A stretch of DNA of 64,000 nt from an uncultured Clostridia bacterium (GCA_934476675.1 CAKSOE010000010.1:1-64000), one strand, 5' to 3'. Positions 33,965 through 43,065 are shown, counted from the stretch's first letter. Translations and numbers: made by a program. The notes: generated by a model not told the origin, from the letters alone.

Positions 33965-34900
33965 TTAAAAAAGTCTGCCCTGATATGTATTGCGTTTAAG
34001 CATAAGCTTGTCAATTTCGTTTAAAACAACGAATTTTTTCAAACTCCATTCGGGAGCAATAAGAATATCGCGTCCGCCGTCGCCTGTCAGACGCTGTATA
34101 ACGGTTTCCTCCGAAAAAACCTCTAACTGACGTACAATCACATCAATATAATCGTCGCGCGTCATAGGCTCTATTTTGCCGTCATAGAAGTCTTGTGCCA
34201 TTTTTGTGCCTTTTATAATGTGCAGCAAATGCAGCTTGACGCAGTGCGGCATAAGCTTTGCAGTCTGGCGCGCGCTTTCTACCATCATTTCTTTTGTTTC
34301 ACCCGGCAAGCCGTTAATCAGATGTACGCATACATTTATATTCCTTTGACGAAGCTTTTCATATCCGTCAAGAAATTCCGCATATGTATGACAGCGGTTT
34401 ATTTTTTCGCCCGTTGAGTCGAATATTGATTGCAGACCAAGCTCCACAATAAGATATGTTCGGTTGTTAAGCTCGTCAAGATATTCCAGCACATCCTCGT
34501 TAAGACAGTCCGCACGTGTGGCAATGCTTATACCCACAACGCCGGGCTGCCGCAAAACAGGCTCAAATCTCTGCCGCAAAACCTCTGCCGGAGCGTATGT
34601 GTTGGTATGCGCCTGAAAATACGGCATATATTTGCCCTCATGCCACTTTTTTGCCATGCGTGCTTTCACATACTCAAACTGGCGTACTATTCCGTCCTCG
34701 GGATTGCCTGCAAAATCGCCGCTGCCGGTGTCGGAGCAGTAGGTGCAGCCGCCGTATCCTTTTGTGCCGTCAATATTGGGACAGGTAAAACCGGCGTTTA
34801 AGGCGATTTTCATAACCTTTCCGCCGAATTTATGCCGAAGATGATAATTCCATGTATGATAACGCTTGTTATCGTCCGAATACTTAAAATTGTTTTCCAT
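33965..34900 (-). CDS. Radical SAM protein, YhcC / TIGR01212 family
   Basis: The protein has 311 residues. The radical SAM cysteines are in GFTCPNIDGTKGYGGCTYC, the long-spaced form typical of this family. YFQAHTNTYAP, VELGLQS and LHLLHIIKGT are further family marks. The biochemical role of YhcC is not established. It is next to the SCIFF peptide gene but is not the SCIFF maturase, which is a larger SPASM-type enzyme. A terminator separates the two genes, so they are probably not one functional unit. Confidence 0.88.
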   Translation of the reverse strand: MENNFKYSDDNKRYHTWNYHLRHKFGGKVMKIALNAGFTCPNIDGTKGYGGCTYCSDTGSGDFAGNPEDGIVRQFEYVKARMAKKWHEGKYMPYFQAHTNTYAPAEVLRQRFEPVLRQPGVVGISIATRADCLNEDVLEYLDELNNRTYLIVELGLQSIFDSTGEKINRCHTYAEFLDGYEKLRQRNINVCVHLINGLPGETKEMMVESARQTAKLMPHCVKLHLLHIIKGTKMAQDFYDGKIEPMTRDDYIDVIVRQLEVFSEETVIQRLTGDGGRDILIAPEWSLKKFVVLNEIDKLMLKRNTYQGRLF

Positions 34901-34914
34901 TTAATCTCCTACAA

Positions 34915-34944
34915 GAAAAACCGCCGCACTTATATGCGGCGGTT
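34915..34944 (-). terminator. Terminator after the SCIFF gene
   Basis: AACCGCCGCA pairs with TGCGGCGGTT with a 6-nt loop. On the - strand it runs into TTTTTCTTGT. Confidence 0.85.
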
Positions 34945-34964
34945 CTCCATACATATTTGCTTTA

Positions 34965-35141
34965 TCAGCCTTTGAGCTGAAATGATGTGCAGTCTGTGCA
35001 CTCGATCATTGTCGGGTTAGGCTCATGTGTTCCCACCTGAATACATGACAGTGAACAGTAATCAGATGTCTGACAATGGTTTTTGCACTGTGTAACAGAA
35101 CATTTGATGCTCTTGTTTGCTTCGCAGCCACAATTACTCAT
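34965..35141 (-). CDS. scfA: SCIFF peptide (six cysteines in forty-five), thioether peptide precursor
   Basis: A 58-residue precursor of a ranthipeptide. The six-cysteine core runs CSVTQCKNHC, then DYCSLSC and ECTDC near the end, with the conserved THEPNPT spacer. I chose the ATG at 35141, 9 nt after GGAGG. A TTG 6 nt upstream would add two residues. In most Clostridia scfA is followed by the radical SAM maturase scfB. Here a strong terminator and an unrelated radical SAM gene follow, so the maturase must lie outside this window or be absent. Confidence 0.92.
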   Translation of the reverse strand: MSNCGCEANKSIKCSVTQCKNHCQTSDYCSLSCIQVGTHEPNPTMIECTDCTSFQLKG

Positions 35142-35220
35142 TTTCAATTACCTCCAAAATAGATTATGTCTTACGGCACACTCTTATTATGGTTGTTTTT
35201 TTGATTTTTATTCTGTTTTT

Positions 35221-36264
35221 TTAAATATCGGTGCAAACATTATAGAGTCTTGATACCGTGGCAATCGCCTGCTGTACCGTATAGAAACCGAGCGGCTCAA
35301 ACTCATTGCTGTCATTTCCGCTCATTATTCCGTTGTCGCTTACCCATCTCACATAAAACTTTGCCCATTCGGATATGTGCGAATTGTCACTGTAATTCAG
35401 ATTGTATTTTGTGTCTATATGTCTGAAATTTTCAGCGGTAACGGTAAGCATTTTTGCCGCTTCTTCACGTGTTATCGCACCGTCGGGATCGAAGTATTCT
35501 CCGCCTCTGCCGTTGATTATCCCGAGCGCAAACAGCATATCAATCGACGAATCTCTGCCGGTACAGTCGGAGAAATTATCTCTGCTGTAAGATATACCCT
35601 TGTCGTCCATATATTTTTCAAGCGAAGCATAGCCGCCTGTTACTGCAATAAAATTGCCGATAAGTATACAAAATTCCTCACGCGATATGGTCTGCGGATA
35701 TTTGTCCGTCAGCTGATAGGGGAGAAGTGAACGCGCCGCCGCCTCTTTTATCGAATCCTTTGCCCACAAATCGTCTGGCAGTTTAAGAAAATCCGAATCG
35801 GTATTCGGATAGACTTCGCCGCCGTTTGTTTTTTTGCCCTCCTGATACATTGAGCAAAGATACATAAATTTGCTCAGATCATAATCCTGCATTTCATAAC
35901 ATATGTAATTTGAACTGCCGTACATTCCTATCTGGACGCCGGAGTTAAAGTAAAAGCTTTTTACACCGTCTGCCGTAAACAAGTTTACAGCCGTTCCGCG
36001 AAAAGGTGCAGGATTGATTGTACGGTAAAGCGTGACGCCCTCCGCACTGTAATAAAAATCCTTTATATCGTCCCTTGAAAGGGTAATATATTGTCCGTCG
36101 CTTATGTCGGAAACGGTTGCGGAGTTTATATCGTCCGCAGAATATATTCCCAAAGCATCGGAAAGCGTCATAGTTGCGGGCAAATCAACAATATTATACG
36201 CATGAACTGCCTGCGCTGTGAAAAGCGCAAGCAGCATTGCAAAAAATACCGTAAATTTTTTCAT
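35221..36264 (-). CDS. Secreted protein with C-terminal SLH repeats
   Basis: The protein has 347 residues. An N-terminal signal peptide (about 1-22, ending near AVHA) precedes a domain of about 150 residues that I do not recognise. The C-terminal half has SLH-like repeats: one around residues 165-215, one with FDPDGAITREEAAKML and one with WAKFYVRWVSDNGIM. They should bind secondary cell-wall polymer. I chose the ATG at 36264, with GGAGAG 4 nt before it. It lies 21 bp after the copper-amine-oxidase-domain gene, so the two form an operon of surface proteins. Confidence 0.82.
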   Translation of the reverse strand: MKKFTVFFAMLLALFTAQAVHAYNIVDLPATMTLSDALGIYSADDINSATVSDISDGQYITLSRDDIKDFYYSAEGVTLYRTINPAPFRGTAVNLFTADGVKSFYFNSGVQIGMYGSSNYICYEMQDYDLSKFMYLCSMYQEGKKTNGGEVYPNTDSDFLKLPDDLWAKDSIKEAAARSLLPYQLTDKYPQTISREEFCILIGNFIAVTGGYASLEKYMDDKGISYSRDNFSDCTGRDSSIDMLFALGIINGRGGEYFDPDGAITREEAAKMLTVTAENFRHIDTKYNLNYSDNSHISEWAKFYVRWVSDNGIMSGNDSNEFEPLGFYTVQQAIATVSRLYNVCTDI

Positions 36265-36285
36265 AGAACTCTCCATTCCGCCGCA

Positions 36286-37491
36286 TTATACCACAAACGG
36301 CGTAAGAACTGCCTTTATGCCGTTCGGGAACTCAACGTAAAACTCAATATATGACGGGTTATCCTGGTCAATGTACATATCCAGAACATTAAACGTATCA
36401 AACTCCGATGCCGACATGGTATTCTGTGAGCCGCCCTTGTATCCGCCCTTAACATAAGTATCAGTCGGAGTATAGTAATAAATCATGTCGTCGTTGTAGG
36501 TGTGTACAAGCTTTCTCGGAATAATTTTTCCGGCATTTGTAACTCTGTACTGCGTTATTATATCACCTTCAAGCTGGTATGCGCTTCCGGTAATCATTAT
36601 ATCCATAAAGCACAGACCTTCAAGGTCTGAAAGCATATAGCTTCTCTGGTCAAGGAATATTTTCGACACAAATTTTATGCTTGCCGGAGCGCCGCTGTTG
36701 CTCATGACCGGAATAAGCGATTGCCCGTCATAGCGGAAGAACCATGCCGTACGCGTATCGCCGTTTTCGATTACGATAATCTCTTTTGTGGCATCGTTTT
36801 TGTCTATATCAACCACCGCCATGCCGTAAATGCTCTTTAAAGCTTTAAGCTGTGCGGAAAAGTCTGTTCCGTTTATAATGAGCAGGGGAGAAAGCTCCGC
36901 TGCTGTGTCGAATGTGCGCGTAAAGGTTACGTTATCGAGAACATCACCGCTGCGCAGGCTGATTTCCTTCGAAATAACGGATTCCTCGGTGTAAAATTCG
37001 GCCGCTTCGGAAAGCTCGCGGAACGCCACTCTCCTTGCGGCATACGGACGGTAATTTGTGCCGTCTGTTGCAACGTGAACCGTTGAATGGAAGCCGTCCC
37101 AGGTTATTTTAAAATCCATCGCTTCGCCAATAGCACGAACGGGGATAAGTATTCTGTCGTTGTACATAAGCGCTGAAACGGACAGCGGTACGGCTTCACC
37201 GTTTTTGTAGAGTACGCTGTCGCCAAGCGTGATTTTTACTGTATAATTATCCTTTGTAAGCGTAGCGGTTTTGGCGTCCTGATCCCATGTTACGACAGCG
37301 CCTGCTTTTTCAAAGACTGCGCGTATCGGAACGAGAGTGGTGCCGTCGAGGATTATCGGGTTCTGGTCAAATTCAACCTTTTCGTTGTTAAGCATTACGC
37401 TCACAACATCCTCCTCCGCATGCGCCGCTATGCCTGCTCCTACAAGCATTGCCGCAGATAAAGCCGCGCATAATAAAGCTTTTAATTTCAT
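36286..37491 (-). CDS. Secreted protein with copper amine oxidase N-terminal (stalk) domain
   Basis: The protein has 401 residues. Signal peptide about 1-25 (AALSAAMLVGAGIAAHA). Residues 30-135 form a stalk domain found in many Clostridia surface proteins (VLNNEKVEFDQNPIILDG-like start, GTTLVPIRAVFE, VTWD, then ILIPVRAIGEAMDFKITWD). The rest, about 250 residues, is an unassigned beta-rich extracellular region. No oxidase catalytic domain is present. It is co-directional with and just upstream of the SLH protein, suggesting joint export. The pyrE gene lies 39 bp upstream without an obvious terminator. Confidence 0.85.
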   Translation of the reverse strand: MKLKALLCAALSAAMLVGAGIAAHAEEDVVSVMLNNEKVEFDQNPIILDGTTLVPIRAVFEKAGAVVTWDQDAKTATLTKDNYTVKITLGDSVLYKNGEAVPLSVSALMYNDRILIPVRAIGEAMDFKITWDGFHSTVHVATDGTNYRPYAARRVAFRELSEAAEFYTEESVISKEISLRSGDVLDNVTFTRTFDTAAELSPLLIINGTDFSAQLKALKSIYGMAVVDIDKNDATKEIIVIENGDTRTAWFFRYDGQSLIPVMSNSGAPASIKFVSKIFLDQRSYMLSDLEGLCFMDIMITGSAYQLEGDIITQYRVTNAGKIIPRKLVHTYNDDMIYYYTPTDTYVKGGYKGGSQNTMSASEFDTFNVLDMYIDQDNPSYIEFYVEFPNGIKAVLTPFVV

Positions 37492-37530
37492 AAAATCAAA
37501 TCCTTTCCTTTATTATAAACTGTGTTTCAC

Positions 37531-38193
37531 TTAAAATACACAGTATTGTTCCATATATTTTTCCATATTTTTCAGAACGGTTTCGTACTTGCCGTCGGTT
37601 TTGAGATATTCGTATATATCCTTTACGGTCACAATCGAATGAACGTTTATGCCGTAATCCTCCATAACCTCCATAACGGCGGTTTTGTCTTTGTTTTGTC
37701 CGATCTCACAGCGGTTGACGGAAATGAACATATCGTTTACCGAAACATTCGCTGCGCCTTTTAAAACGGGCATAGTCTCACGGATTGCCGTACCGGCAGT
37801 GATAACGTCCTCGATTATGATAACACGATCTCCGTCAACGGGCTTGTATCCTACAAGAGAGCCGCCTTCGCCGTGATCCTTTTCCTCCTTGCGGTTGAAG
37901 AAATACGGCTTGTCGATACCGTATTCGTTATATAGCGCCGCCGCACAGGATGCGGCAAGCGGAATACCTTTATATGCGGGACCGAACATACAGTCAAACG
38001 CATCATTACAGCTTTCTTTTACAAGCTTTGCATAAAATCTGCCGAGAGTTGCAATCTGTCTGCCGGTTTTATAGTTGCCGGTATTTACAAAATACGGTGT
38101 ATTTCTGCCGCTTTTGGTTACAAAATCGCCGAAACGCAGAACGTCCGCCTCCATCATAAATTCAATAAATTCTTTCTTATCCGGGGTAAGCAT
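37531..38193 (-). CDS. pyrE: Orotate phosphoribosyltransferase
   Basis: Makes OMP from orotate and PRPP. In the 220 residues the substrate loop is SGRNTPYFVNTG near the start, and the PRPP motif VIIIEDVITAGTAIRE lies in the C-terminal half. PAYKGIPLA is also typical. No other pyr gene is adjacent. It lies 22 bp downstream of the sigma factor gene and 39 bp upstream of a surface protein gene, so it appears to sit inside a mixed transcription unit started at 39727. Confidence 0.93.
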   Translation of the reverse strand: MLTPDKKEFIEFMMEADVLRFGDFVTKSGRNTPYFVNTGNYKTGRQIATLGRFYAKLVKESCNDAFDCMFGPAYKGIPLAASCAAALYNEYGIDKPYFFNRKEEKDHGEGGSLVGYKPVDGDRVIIIEDVITAGTAIRETMPVLKGAANVSVNDMFISVNRCEIGQNKDKTAVMEVMEDYGINVHSIVTVKDIYEYLKTDGKYETVLKNMEKYMEQYCVF

Positions 38194-38215
38194 AATGTAT
38201 CCTTTCCGGATTATA

Positions 38216-38947
38216 TTAATCTCTGAAATATAATCCTCTTAATTTTTTCAATACCTTTTTTTCAATTCGGGAAACCTGCATCTGCGAGATTCCCATTTTA
38301 TCGGAAATTTCTTTCTGGCTTAATTCATCGTTGTAGCGCATTTTTACAAAGCTGCGCTCCGTGTCGGTCATTTGTCTCATGCAGTAATCAATAAAATCCT
38401 TGTTTTCAAGCATAAGAAAATGATTATCCTCCGCGCCTATGACATTGGAAAGTCCCATTGCGCCGTCGGCACAGGCTTCATATTCAAGCGATTTAATAAA
38501 ATTCACATCGCCGATTTTCTCCGCCTCCCGAATTACTTCATCGGGAAGATTTAAGCGGCGGGCAATTTCCGAATCGCTTATCTGGGAAGATGTGCGCTTT
38601 ATCTGCTCCGCACGGTAGAAAACCTCATAAAGCCGCTTGGGAACGCGGACAAAGTTGCCTTTGTCGCGGAAATAGCGGCGGATTTCGCCCATAACGGTAG
38701 GTGTGGCGAAAGTGGCGAACTTCACACCGCGGTCGGGGTCAAACCGCTCCACGGCATACAAAACTCCCATGGACGCAACCTGGAAAATATCGTCATATTC
38801 TATTCCGCGGTTTATAAACTTGCGCGAAAGTATTTCGGCTATGTAAATATAGGACGCAACTATTTCATCGCGCAATTTTGTGTCATGCGTACGCTTGTAT
38901 TCGGAAAACAGCTCATATTCGCTGACGTTTGGTTTTTCGAGAGCCAT
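38216..38947 (-). CDS. Sigma-70 family factor, SigB/F/G type
   Basis: The protein has 243 residues. Region 2 contains the core-binding and -10-binding text (FDPDRGVKFATFATPTVMGEI, then RDKGNFVRVPKRL), the hallmark of the SigB/SigF/SigG group. Region 4 has LSQKEISDKMGISQMQVSRIEKK. It lacks the N-terminal tail of SigG, and no spoIIAA/spoIIAB or rsb genes are beside it. The role (stress or sporulation) is therefore open. I chose the ATG at 38947, preceded by AAAGGAGG. A longer start overlaps the previous gene and has no such site. Confidence 0.87.
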   Translation of the reverse strand: MALEKPNVSEYELFSEYKRTHDTKLRDEIVASYIYIAEILSRKFINRGIEYDDIFQVASMGVLYAVERFDPDRGVKFATFATPTVMGEIRRYFRDKGNFVRVPKRLYEVFYRAEQIKRTSSQISDSEIARRLNLPDEVIREAEKIGDVNFIKSLEYEACADGAMGLSNVIGAEDNHFLMLENKDFIDYCMRQMTDTERSFVKMRYNDELSQKEISDKMGISQMQVSRIEKKVLKKLRGLYFRD

Positions 38948-38967
38948 AGTCAGTCCTCCTTTCGCTG

Positions 38968-39636
38968 TCATTTTTTTATCAGTTCGTTGGCGATTTCCTT
39001 TGAATTATCAAAGGCTTGTTTATTCTTCTCGTCGTCCTTGGACTCGCAGCGTACAGCTATGTATATATCCCTGTCGCCTAAATTAAGGTTTTTGGCAAAG
39101 TTTGTATCTTTAAGATTAACCGCAAATGCCGTACCCTCCGCAGGGTAAAGTCTGTCTGTTTCGACCCCGTCCGAAGCCCATTCGCTTACCGGTACAAATG
39201 AGCCGTCATACGACGAACCGGGTTTAAGCATATTTTCAGCGTATGTACTGTCCATTAAAAACAGGTACGAGCAGTCGTTCTGAAATTCGAGCATGAGCTT
39301 TGTGCTCATCGCATAATTATACTGCGCATCCTGATTGTTTTCGGTTATTACAAGCTGCTGAAAGAACGGTAAAGACTTGCCGTTTCTGTCAATATCGGCT
39401 GTGTACTGTGCGATATACTCCGAAACGCTGTTCTGTGTTTCCTCACTGAAACCCGATGTTCCGACATAGGTTGCGGTCAGATCGTATTTCGGACTTGTGG
39501 CGCATTGCTGAATCGTAACGCCCACACATATAAGTACAAAAGCTGCGGCTATCGTGTGCCATTTGTAATACATCCAAAAGTACGGCCACCACTCCTTGGT
39601 GAATTTTTTCGGAACTACTCCGTATTTCTCAGCCAT
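38968..39636 (-). CDS. Membrane protein of unknown function
   Basis: The protein has 222 residues: a short cytosolic N-terminus rich in tryptophan (KEWWPYFWMYYKWHT), one membrane helix (about 29-46), and an extracellular domain of about 175 residues. I do not recognise the family. It is the first gene after a consensus promoter and lies directly upstream of the sigma factor gene, so a role in sigma control (anti-sigma or signal input) is possible. The sequence shows no anti-sigma motif. Confidence 0.75.
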   Translation of the reverse strand: MAEKYGVVPKKFTKEWWPYFWMYYKWHTIAAAFVLICVGVTIQQCATSPKYDLTATYVGTSGFSEETQNSVSEYIAQYTADIDRNGKSLPFFQQLVITENNQDAQYNYAMSTKLMLEFQNDCSYLFLMDSTYAENMLKPGSSYDGSFVPVSEWASDGVETDRLYPAEGTAFAVNLKDTNFAKNLNLGDRDIYIAVRCESKDDEKNKQAFDNSKEIANELIKK

Positions 39637-39698
39637 ATTATTACCAACTCCTTAAAGCAAAGTGTACCGGCAACCGAATTGCATAATACACTACTATA

Positions 39699-39727
39699 AC
39701 TATATCATAATCCTTTATATTTGTCAA
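39699..39727 (-). promoter_or_regulatory. Promoter of the membrane protein-sigma-pyrE unit
   Basis: On the - strand TTGACA (39727-39722), 17-bp spacer, TATAGT (39704-39699), about 63 bp before the first ATG. Confidence 0.8.
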
Positions 39728-39761
39728 ATATAAAACAGAGGTGTATTTATGCTTAAATTCC

Positions 39762-39795
39762 AAAAAAAGGACTGCCGCAGCGCAGCAATCCCTTT
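39762..39795 (-). terminator. Terminator after galT
   Basis: On the - strand AAAGGGATTGCT pairs with GGCAGTCCTTT with G-U pairs and runs into TTTTTTT. Confidence 0.75.
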
Positions 39796-39804
39796 ATACA
39801 AAGC

Positions 39805-40776
39805 TTATTGTTTTTCCAAAAATCTCTTGTGAGCCTCGCGCAATTCCTTAGCCTTCTCCTCGGGAGCGGTAGGATTGCAGTGCGCCCATGCGCCTGTTTC
39901 CGATGAAGCGTTAAACTTAATCTTGTCTGCGCTTCTCATGGGCGGATAGAACGCGATGTGGAAATGATAGCAGTCCGAAACGTCCTCGCCGTTTACGGGA
40001 TTCTGATACATACACATCATGTACGGGAAGGTATAGTCAAACAGACTGTCAAGCATACCTGCCGTTTCTTTAAGTATTTGTGCAAGATTGTTCTTTTCGC
40101 GCTCATTCATTTGTGTGAGATTCTGGAAATGACGCTTCGCAGCGATATACACACCGTAAGGATACTCACAGAAGAACGGCAGGAACGTGATAAAGTCCTC
40201 GTTCTCAAAAATAATGCGTCTGCCGTCATTCACTTCATCCTCAAGCATATCGCAGATAAGGCATTTACCGTTCTGCTCAAAATGCTCCTTGCAGGAATTC
40301 ATCTCAAGCTCCAGCTTTTTCGGTACTACCGAATAGCCGTAAATCTGACCGTGCGGATGCGGCATTGTAACGCCCACCGCAGCGCCTCTGTTTTCAAAAA
40401 TGAATACATATTTAATTTTTTCATCTGCGCTTATGGCAACGAAACGCTCCGTCCATAAGTCAACCAATTCCCGTATATGCTCAACCGGCAGTTCGGGCAG
40501 TGTAACCGTATGCTCCGGTGAATACAGGATAACCTCGCATTTGCCGTAAGCGGGTTTTGTTTTGTAAATTCTTGTTTCTACATCGTCCGGAACGGGCGGA
40601 TTCTGCGACAGCGCGGGAAAATCGTTGTCGTATTCATATACCGTAAATTTATCAGGTACTTTTCCCGAACCCGGGCAGAACGGACACCAGTCCTTCGGCA
40701 TCTGCGGTCTGTTCTGACGGTGAGAAGCAATCATAACCCAATCCTTTATAAGCGGATTCCAACGTAATTCAGCCAT
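39805..40776 (-). CDS. galT: Galactose-1-phosphate uridylyltransferase
   Basis: Leloir pathway enzyme that exchanges UMP between UDP-glucose and galactose 1-phosphate. The 323 residues have the active-site HPHGQ at 140-144 (H142 is the nucleophile by comparison with E. coli H166) and CPFCPGSG with the metal-binding C31/C34. I chose the ATG at 40776 after AAAGGGGA. An upstream extension of 9 residues has no such site. galK and galE are not in the window. It is the sink for galactose released by the GH4 and GH36 enzymes. Confidence 0.94.
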   Translation of the reverse strand: MAELRWNPLIKDWVMIASHRQNRPQMPKDWCPFCPGSGKVPDKFTVYEYDNDFPALSQNPPVPDDVETRIYKTKPAYGKCEVILYSPEHTVTLPELPVEHIRELVDLWTERFVAISADEKIKYVFIFENRGAAVGVTMPHPHGQIYGYSVVPKKLELEMNSCKEHFEQNGKCLICDMLEDEVNDGRRIIFENEDFITFLPFFCEYPYGVYIAAKRHFQNLTQMNEREKNNLAQILKETAGMLDSLFDYTFPYMMCMYQNPVNGEDVSDCYHFHIAFYPPMRSADKIKFNASSETGAWAHCNPTAPEEKAKELREAHKRFLEKQ

Positions 40777-40814
40777 ATCAAAATTCCCCTTTAACAAATT
40801 CATTTCTTTTCTTA

Positions 40815-40843
40815 ATTATATAGCCAAATTAAATGTGTGTCAA
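40815..40843 (-). promoter_or_regulatory. Consensus promoter of galT
   Basis: On the - strand a perfect TTGACA (40843-40838), 17-bp spacer and perfect TATAAT (40820-40815), 38 bp before the ATG. Confidence 0.85.
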
Positions 40844-40889
40844 TAAAGAATATCACCGTTTTATATAAAAAATTCACCATGTAAGAGGT

Positions 40890-42338
40890 CTATGCCGTTT
40901 CAAGGGTAAAAGTGAATTTTGTATAACGCGATTTTGACCCGTCATTGGAGTTTATGCTCTCAACCCATATGCTCTGCTTGTGCAGTGTGAGTATATTTTT
41001 AACAAACGACAGCCCCAGTCCGGCGCCGCTTTTGTTATTGCGCGATTTATCCGTTTTGTAGAAACGCTTGAAAATACTGCTCAGCTCCGACGCAGCTATT
41101 CCGTTGCCGGTATTTCCTATGCAGACGTGCGCCTTTTTGCCTGCCGTCCACGTTTTAATGTGAATTGTAGTATCCGGATAGCTGAATTTAACTGCATTGT
41201 CCAGAAGATTTATTATAACGCGCGTTATAGCGTCCTTGTCTGCAATAACGTTAAGATCGTCCTCCTGAAAATCCACGTCAAGGTCAAGATGTGCGTCCTC
41301 TACTCTGTTTGCTATGCCGATTATACTTATGCGTATAAGTTCGTTCAGATTAAATACCGTCATATTAAGGCTGTATTCGCTTGACGACATTTTCGACATT
41401 TCCAAAAGGTCGTTTACAAGCTTTTTAAGCCTTACCGATTCTTCCAGCACAATATTAAGGTAATAGTCACGTTTATCCTCCGGTATTGTGCCGTCAAGAA
41501 TACCCTGAACAAAGCCTGTTATGCTCGTCATAGGCGTTCTCAGCTCATGCGATACGTCCGATACAAAGCCTGCGCTTTGCTTTTCGATATTTTCTATCGA
41601 ATCCGCCATAAAGTTGAAGCTTGACGCAAGCTGACCTATTTCATCGGCGCTATTCACCTCAACACGGTGCGACAGGTTTCCGGCGGCAATATCGCGTGCG
41701 GCGTCGTTAATTTGCCCGATCGGCTTGGATATGCGCTTGGACTGTACATAAACCAAGGCAAATGATATAAGCAGCGATATAAGCGCGGCAAGGAAAAATA
41801 TAGTAACCATTCTCGTAAAGGTGCTTCGAAGCTTTGGCATATAGGAATTGAAGAACATTGCTCCGATAATCGTTCCGTTATACCTCACAGGCAAACCTAT
41901 CGTAAGCACGTCACTGTCATATGCGCCGCCGAAATCGCCCTTTTCTTTAAGAGTTTTTCCGCTGATAACCGTTTTTGCAAATTCATCGGGGACTTTTTCC
42001 ACGCTGCACGTGCGTTCGGAGATTTTTCCGTCGCGGTTTGTTATAATTATATCGCCGTGCAGAAAATGCGACCATGTTATAAGATTCTGCTTATAGGCAT
42101 TGCGCGCACGTATGTCCGTTTCCTCAATCTGGTATGTACCCGTCATGCGTTCAAGCGCCTGACTGATTGAGATAACGTTTTTCTCCTGCTGTCCCTGCAC
42201 AAATACATCAAAGACAATTACCATTGTCACCGATATAATTATAAAGGTTATAAAAGCAATTGCGGCGTATGTCCAGAAAAGCCTGCCGAATATGCTTTTA
42301 AAGAAATATCTGCGGCGGTGAATAAAACGTTCCGGCAT
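40890..42338 (-). CDS. Sensor histidine kinase
   Basis: Membrane kinase of 482 residues paired with the regulator encoded just upstream. Order: membrane helix (20-46), extracellular sensor domain (47-175), second helix (177-198), HAMP (199-250), HisKA with phospho-histidine H264 (DVSHELRTP), and HATPase with N, G1 and G2 boxes (VIINLLDNAVKFS, GAGLGLSFVKNIL). The start overlaps the regulator stop region (GAGGTGCGCTGAT then ATG), so the pair is translationally coupled. The signal is unknown. Confidence 0.93.
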   Translation of the reverse strand: MPERFIHRRRYFFKSIFGRLFWTYAAIAFITFIIISVTMVIVFDVFVQGQQEKNVISISQALERMTGTYQIEETDIRARNAYKQNLITWSHFLHGDIIITNRDGKISERTCSVEKVPDEFAKTVISGKTLKEKGDFGGAYDSDVLTIGLPVRYNGTIIGAMFFNSYMPKLRSTFTRMVTIFFLAALISLLISFALVYVQSKRISKPIGQINDAARDIAAGNLSHRVEVNSADEIGQLASSFNFMADSIENIEKQSAGFVSDVSHELRTPMTSITGFVQGILDGTIPEDKRDYYLNIVLEESVRLKKLVNDLLEMSKMSSSEYSLNMTVFNLNELIRISIIGIANRVEDAHLDLDVDFQEDDLNVIADKDAITRVIINLLDNAVKFSYPDTTIHIKTWTAGKKAHVCIGNTGNGIAASELSSIFKRFYKTDKSRNNKSGAGLGLSFVKNILTLHKQSIWVESINSNDGSKSRYTKFTFTLETA

Positions 42339-42339
42339 A

Positions 42340-43026
42340 TCAGCGCACCTCGAATTTGTATCCTACACCCCAGACGGTTTTAAGCTGCCAGTTTGCGTCT
42401 ATGCCCTCAAGCTTTTCACGCAGTCTTTTTATATGCACGTCAACCGTTCGCGAATCGCCGAAATAGTCAAAGCCCCATACCTCTTCAAGCAGTTGTTCAC
42501 GAGTGAACACTCTGTTGGGATTCGAGGCAAGGAAGTATAAAAGCTCCAGCTCTTTGGGCGGAATTTCTATAATTTTTCCGTCGATTTTTATCTCGTAGTT
42601 TGAAAGATTTATACTCAGCTTCGGGAAAACTATTTCCTTTTCGGCAGTCTGGTTCTTCGTTTCGCTGCGGCGCAGAACCGCCTTTATCCTCGCTACAAGC
42701 TCCTTTGTTTCAAAAGGCTTTACCATGTAGTCGTCGGCACCGAGTTCAAGCCCCAACACCTTGTCGAAAGTTTCGCCTTTTGCCGTAAGCATAATAATCG
42801 GTATGTTGCTTATTCTTCTTATTTCACGGCACACCTGCCAGCCATCCATTTCGGGCATCATTATATCAAGAATTACAATCGACGGCGATTCGGATTTGAA
42901 AAGCTCAACCGCTTTTTGACCGTTGTTTGCCGTAACGGTCAGGAATCCCTCCTTTTCACAGTAAAGACGAATCAGTTCCACAATATTCTCATCGTCATCG
43001 ACAATAAGTATTTTAGTAGCTGCCAT
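42340..43026 (-). CDS. OmpR/PhoB-family response regulator
   Basis: A 228-residue regulator: receiver domain (1-120) with acidic pocket D10-D12, phospho-aspartate D54 (VILDIMMPEMDG) and conserved lysine in MVKPF, then a winged-helix output domain (about 135-228) with NRVFTREQLLEEVWG and VDVHIKRLREK. I chose the ATG at 43026 after AAAGGAGG. A longer frame lacks a ribosome site. The kinase gene follows with overlapping signals. The output domain is of the WalR/PhoP kind. Confidence 0.94.
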   Translation of the reverse strand: MAATKILIVDDDENIVELIRLYCEKEGFLTVTANNGQKAVELFKSESPSIVILDIMMPEMDGWQVCREIRRISNIPIIMLTAKGETFDKVLGLELGADDYMVKPFETKELVARIKAVLRRSETKNQTAEKEIVFPKLSINLSNYEIKIDGKIIEIPPKELELLYFLASNPNRVFTREQLLEEVWGFDYFGDSRTVDVHIKRLREKLEGIDANWQLKTVWGVGYKFEVR

Positions 43027-43059
43027 GTAAATTCCTCCTTTGAAAATATGTCTGATTCT

Positions 43060-43065
43060 ATTATA
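43060..43065 (-). promoter_or_regulatory. Extended -10 box of the two-component operon
   Basis: On the - strand TGTTATAAT 34 bp before the response regulator ATG. No -35 box at the proper distance. The TGTTATAAT form is the same as at several other promoters in this window. Confidence 0.45.

Noticed and set aside
33965..35141. YhcC-type protein as the SCIFF maturase
   Set aside because: Its cysteine motif and length are those of TIGR01212. It has no SPASM or precursor-recognition part and is separated from scfA by a terminator.
36286..37491. Copper amine oxidase activity
   Set aside because: Only the stalk domain is present. No catalytic domain or topaquinone site.
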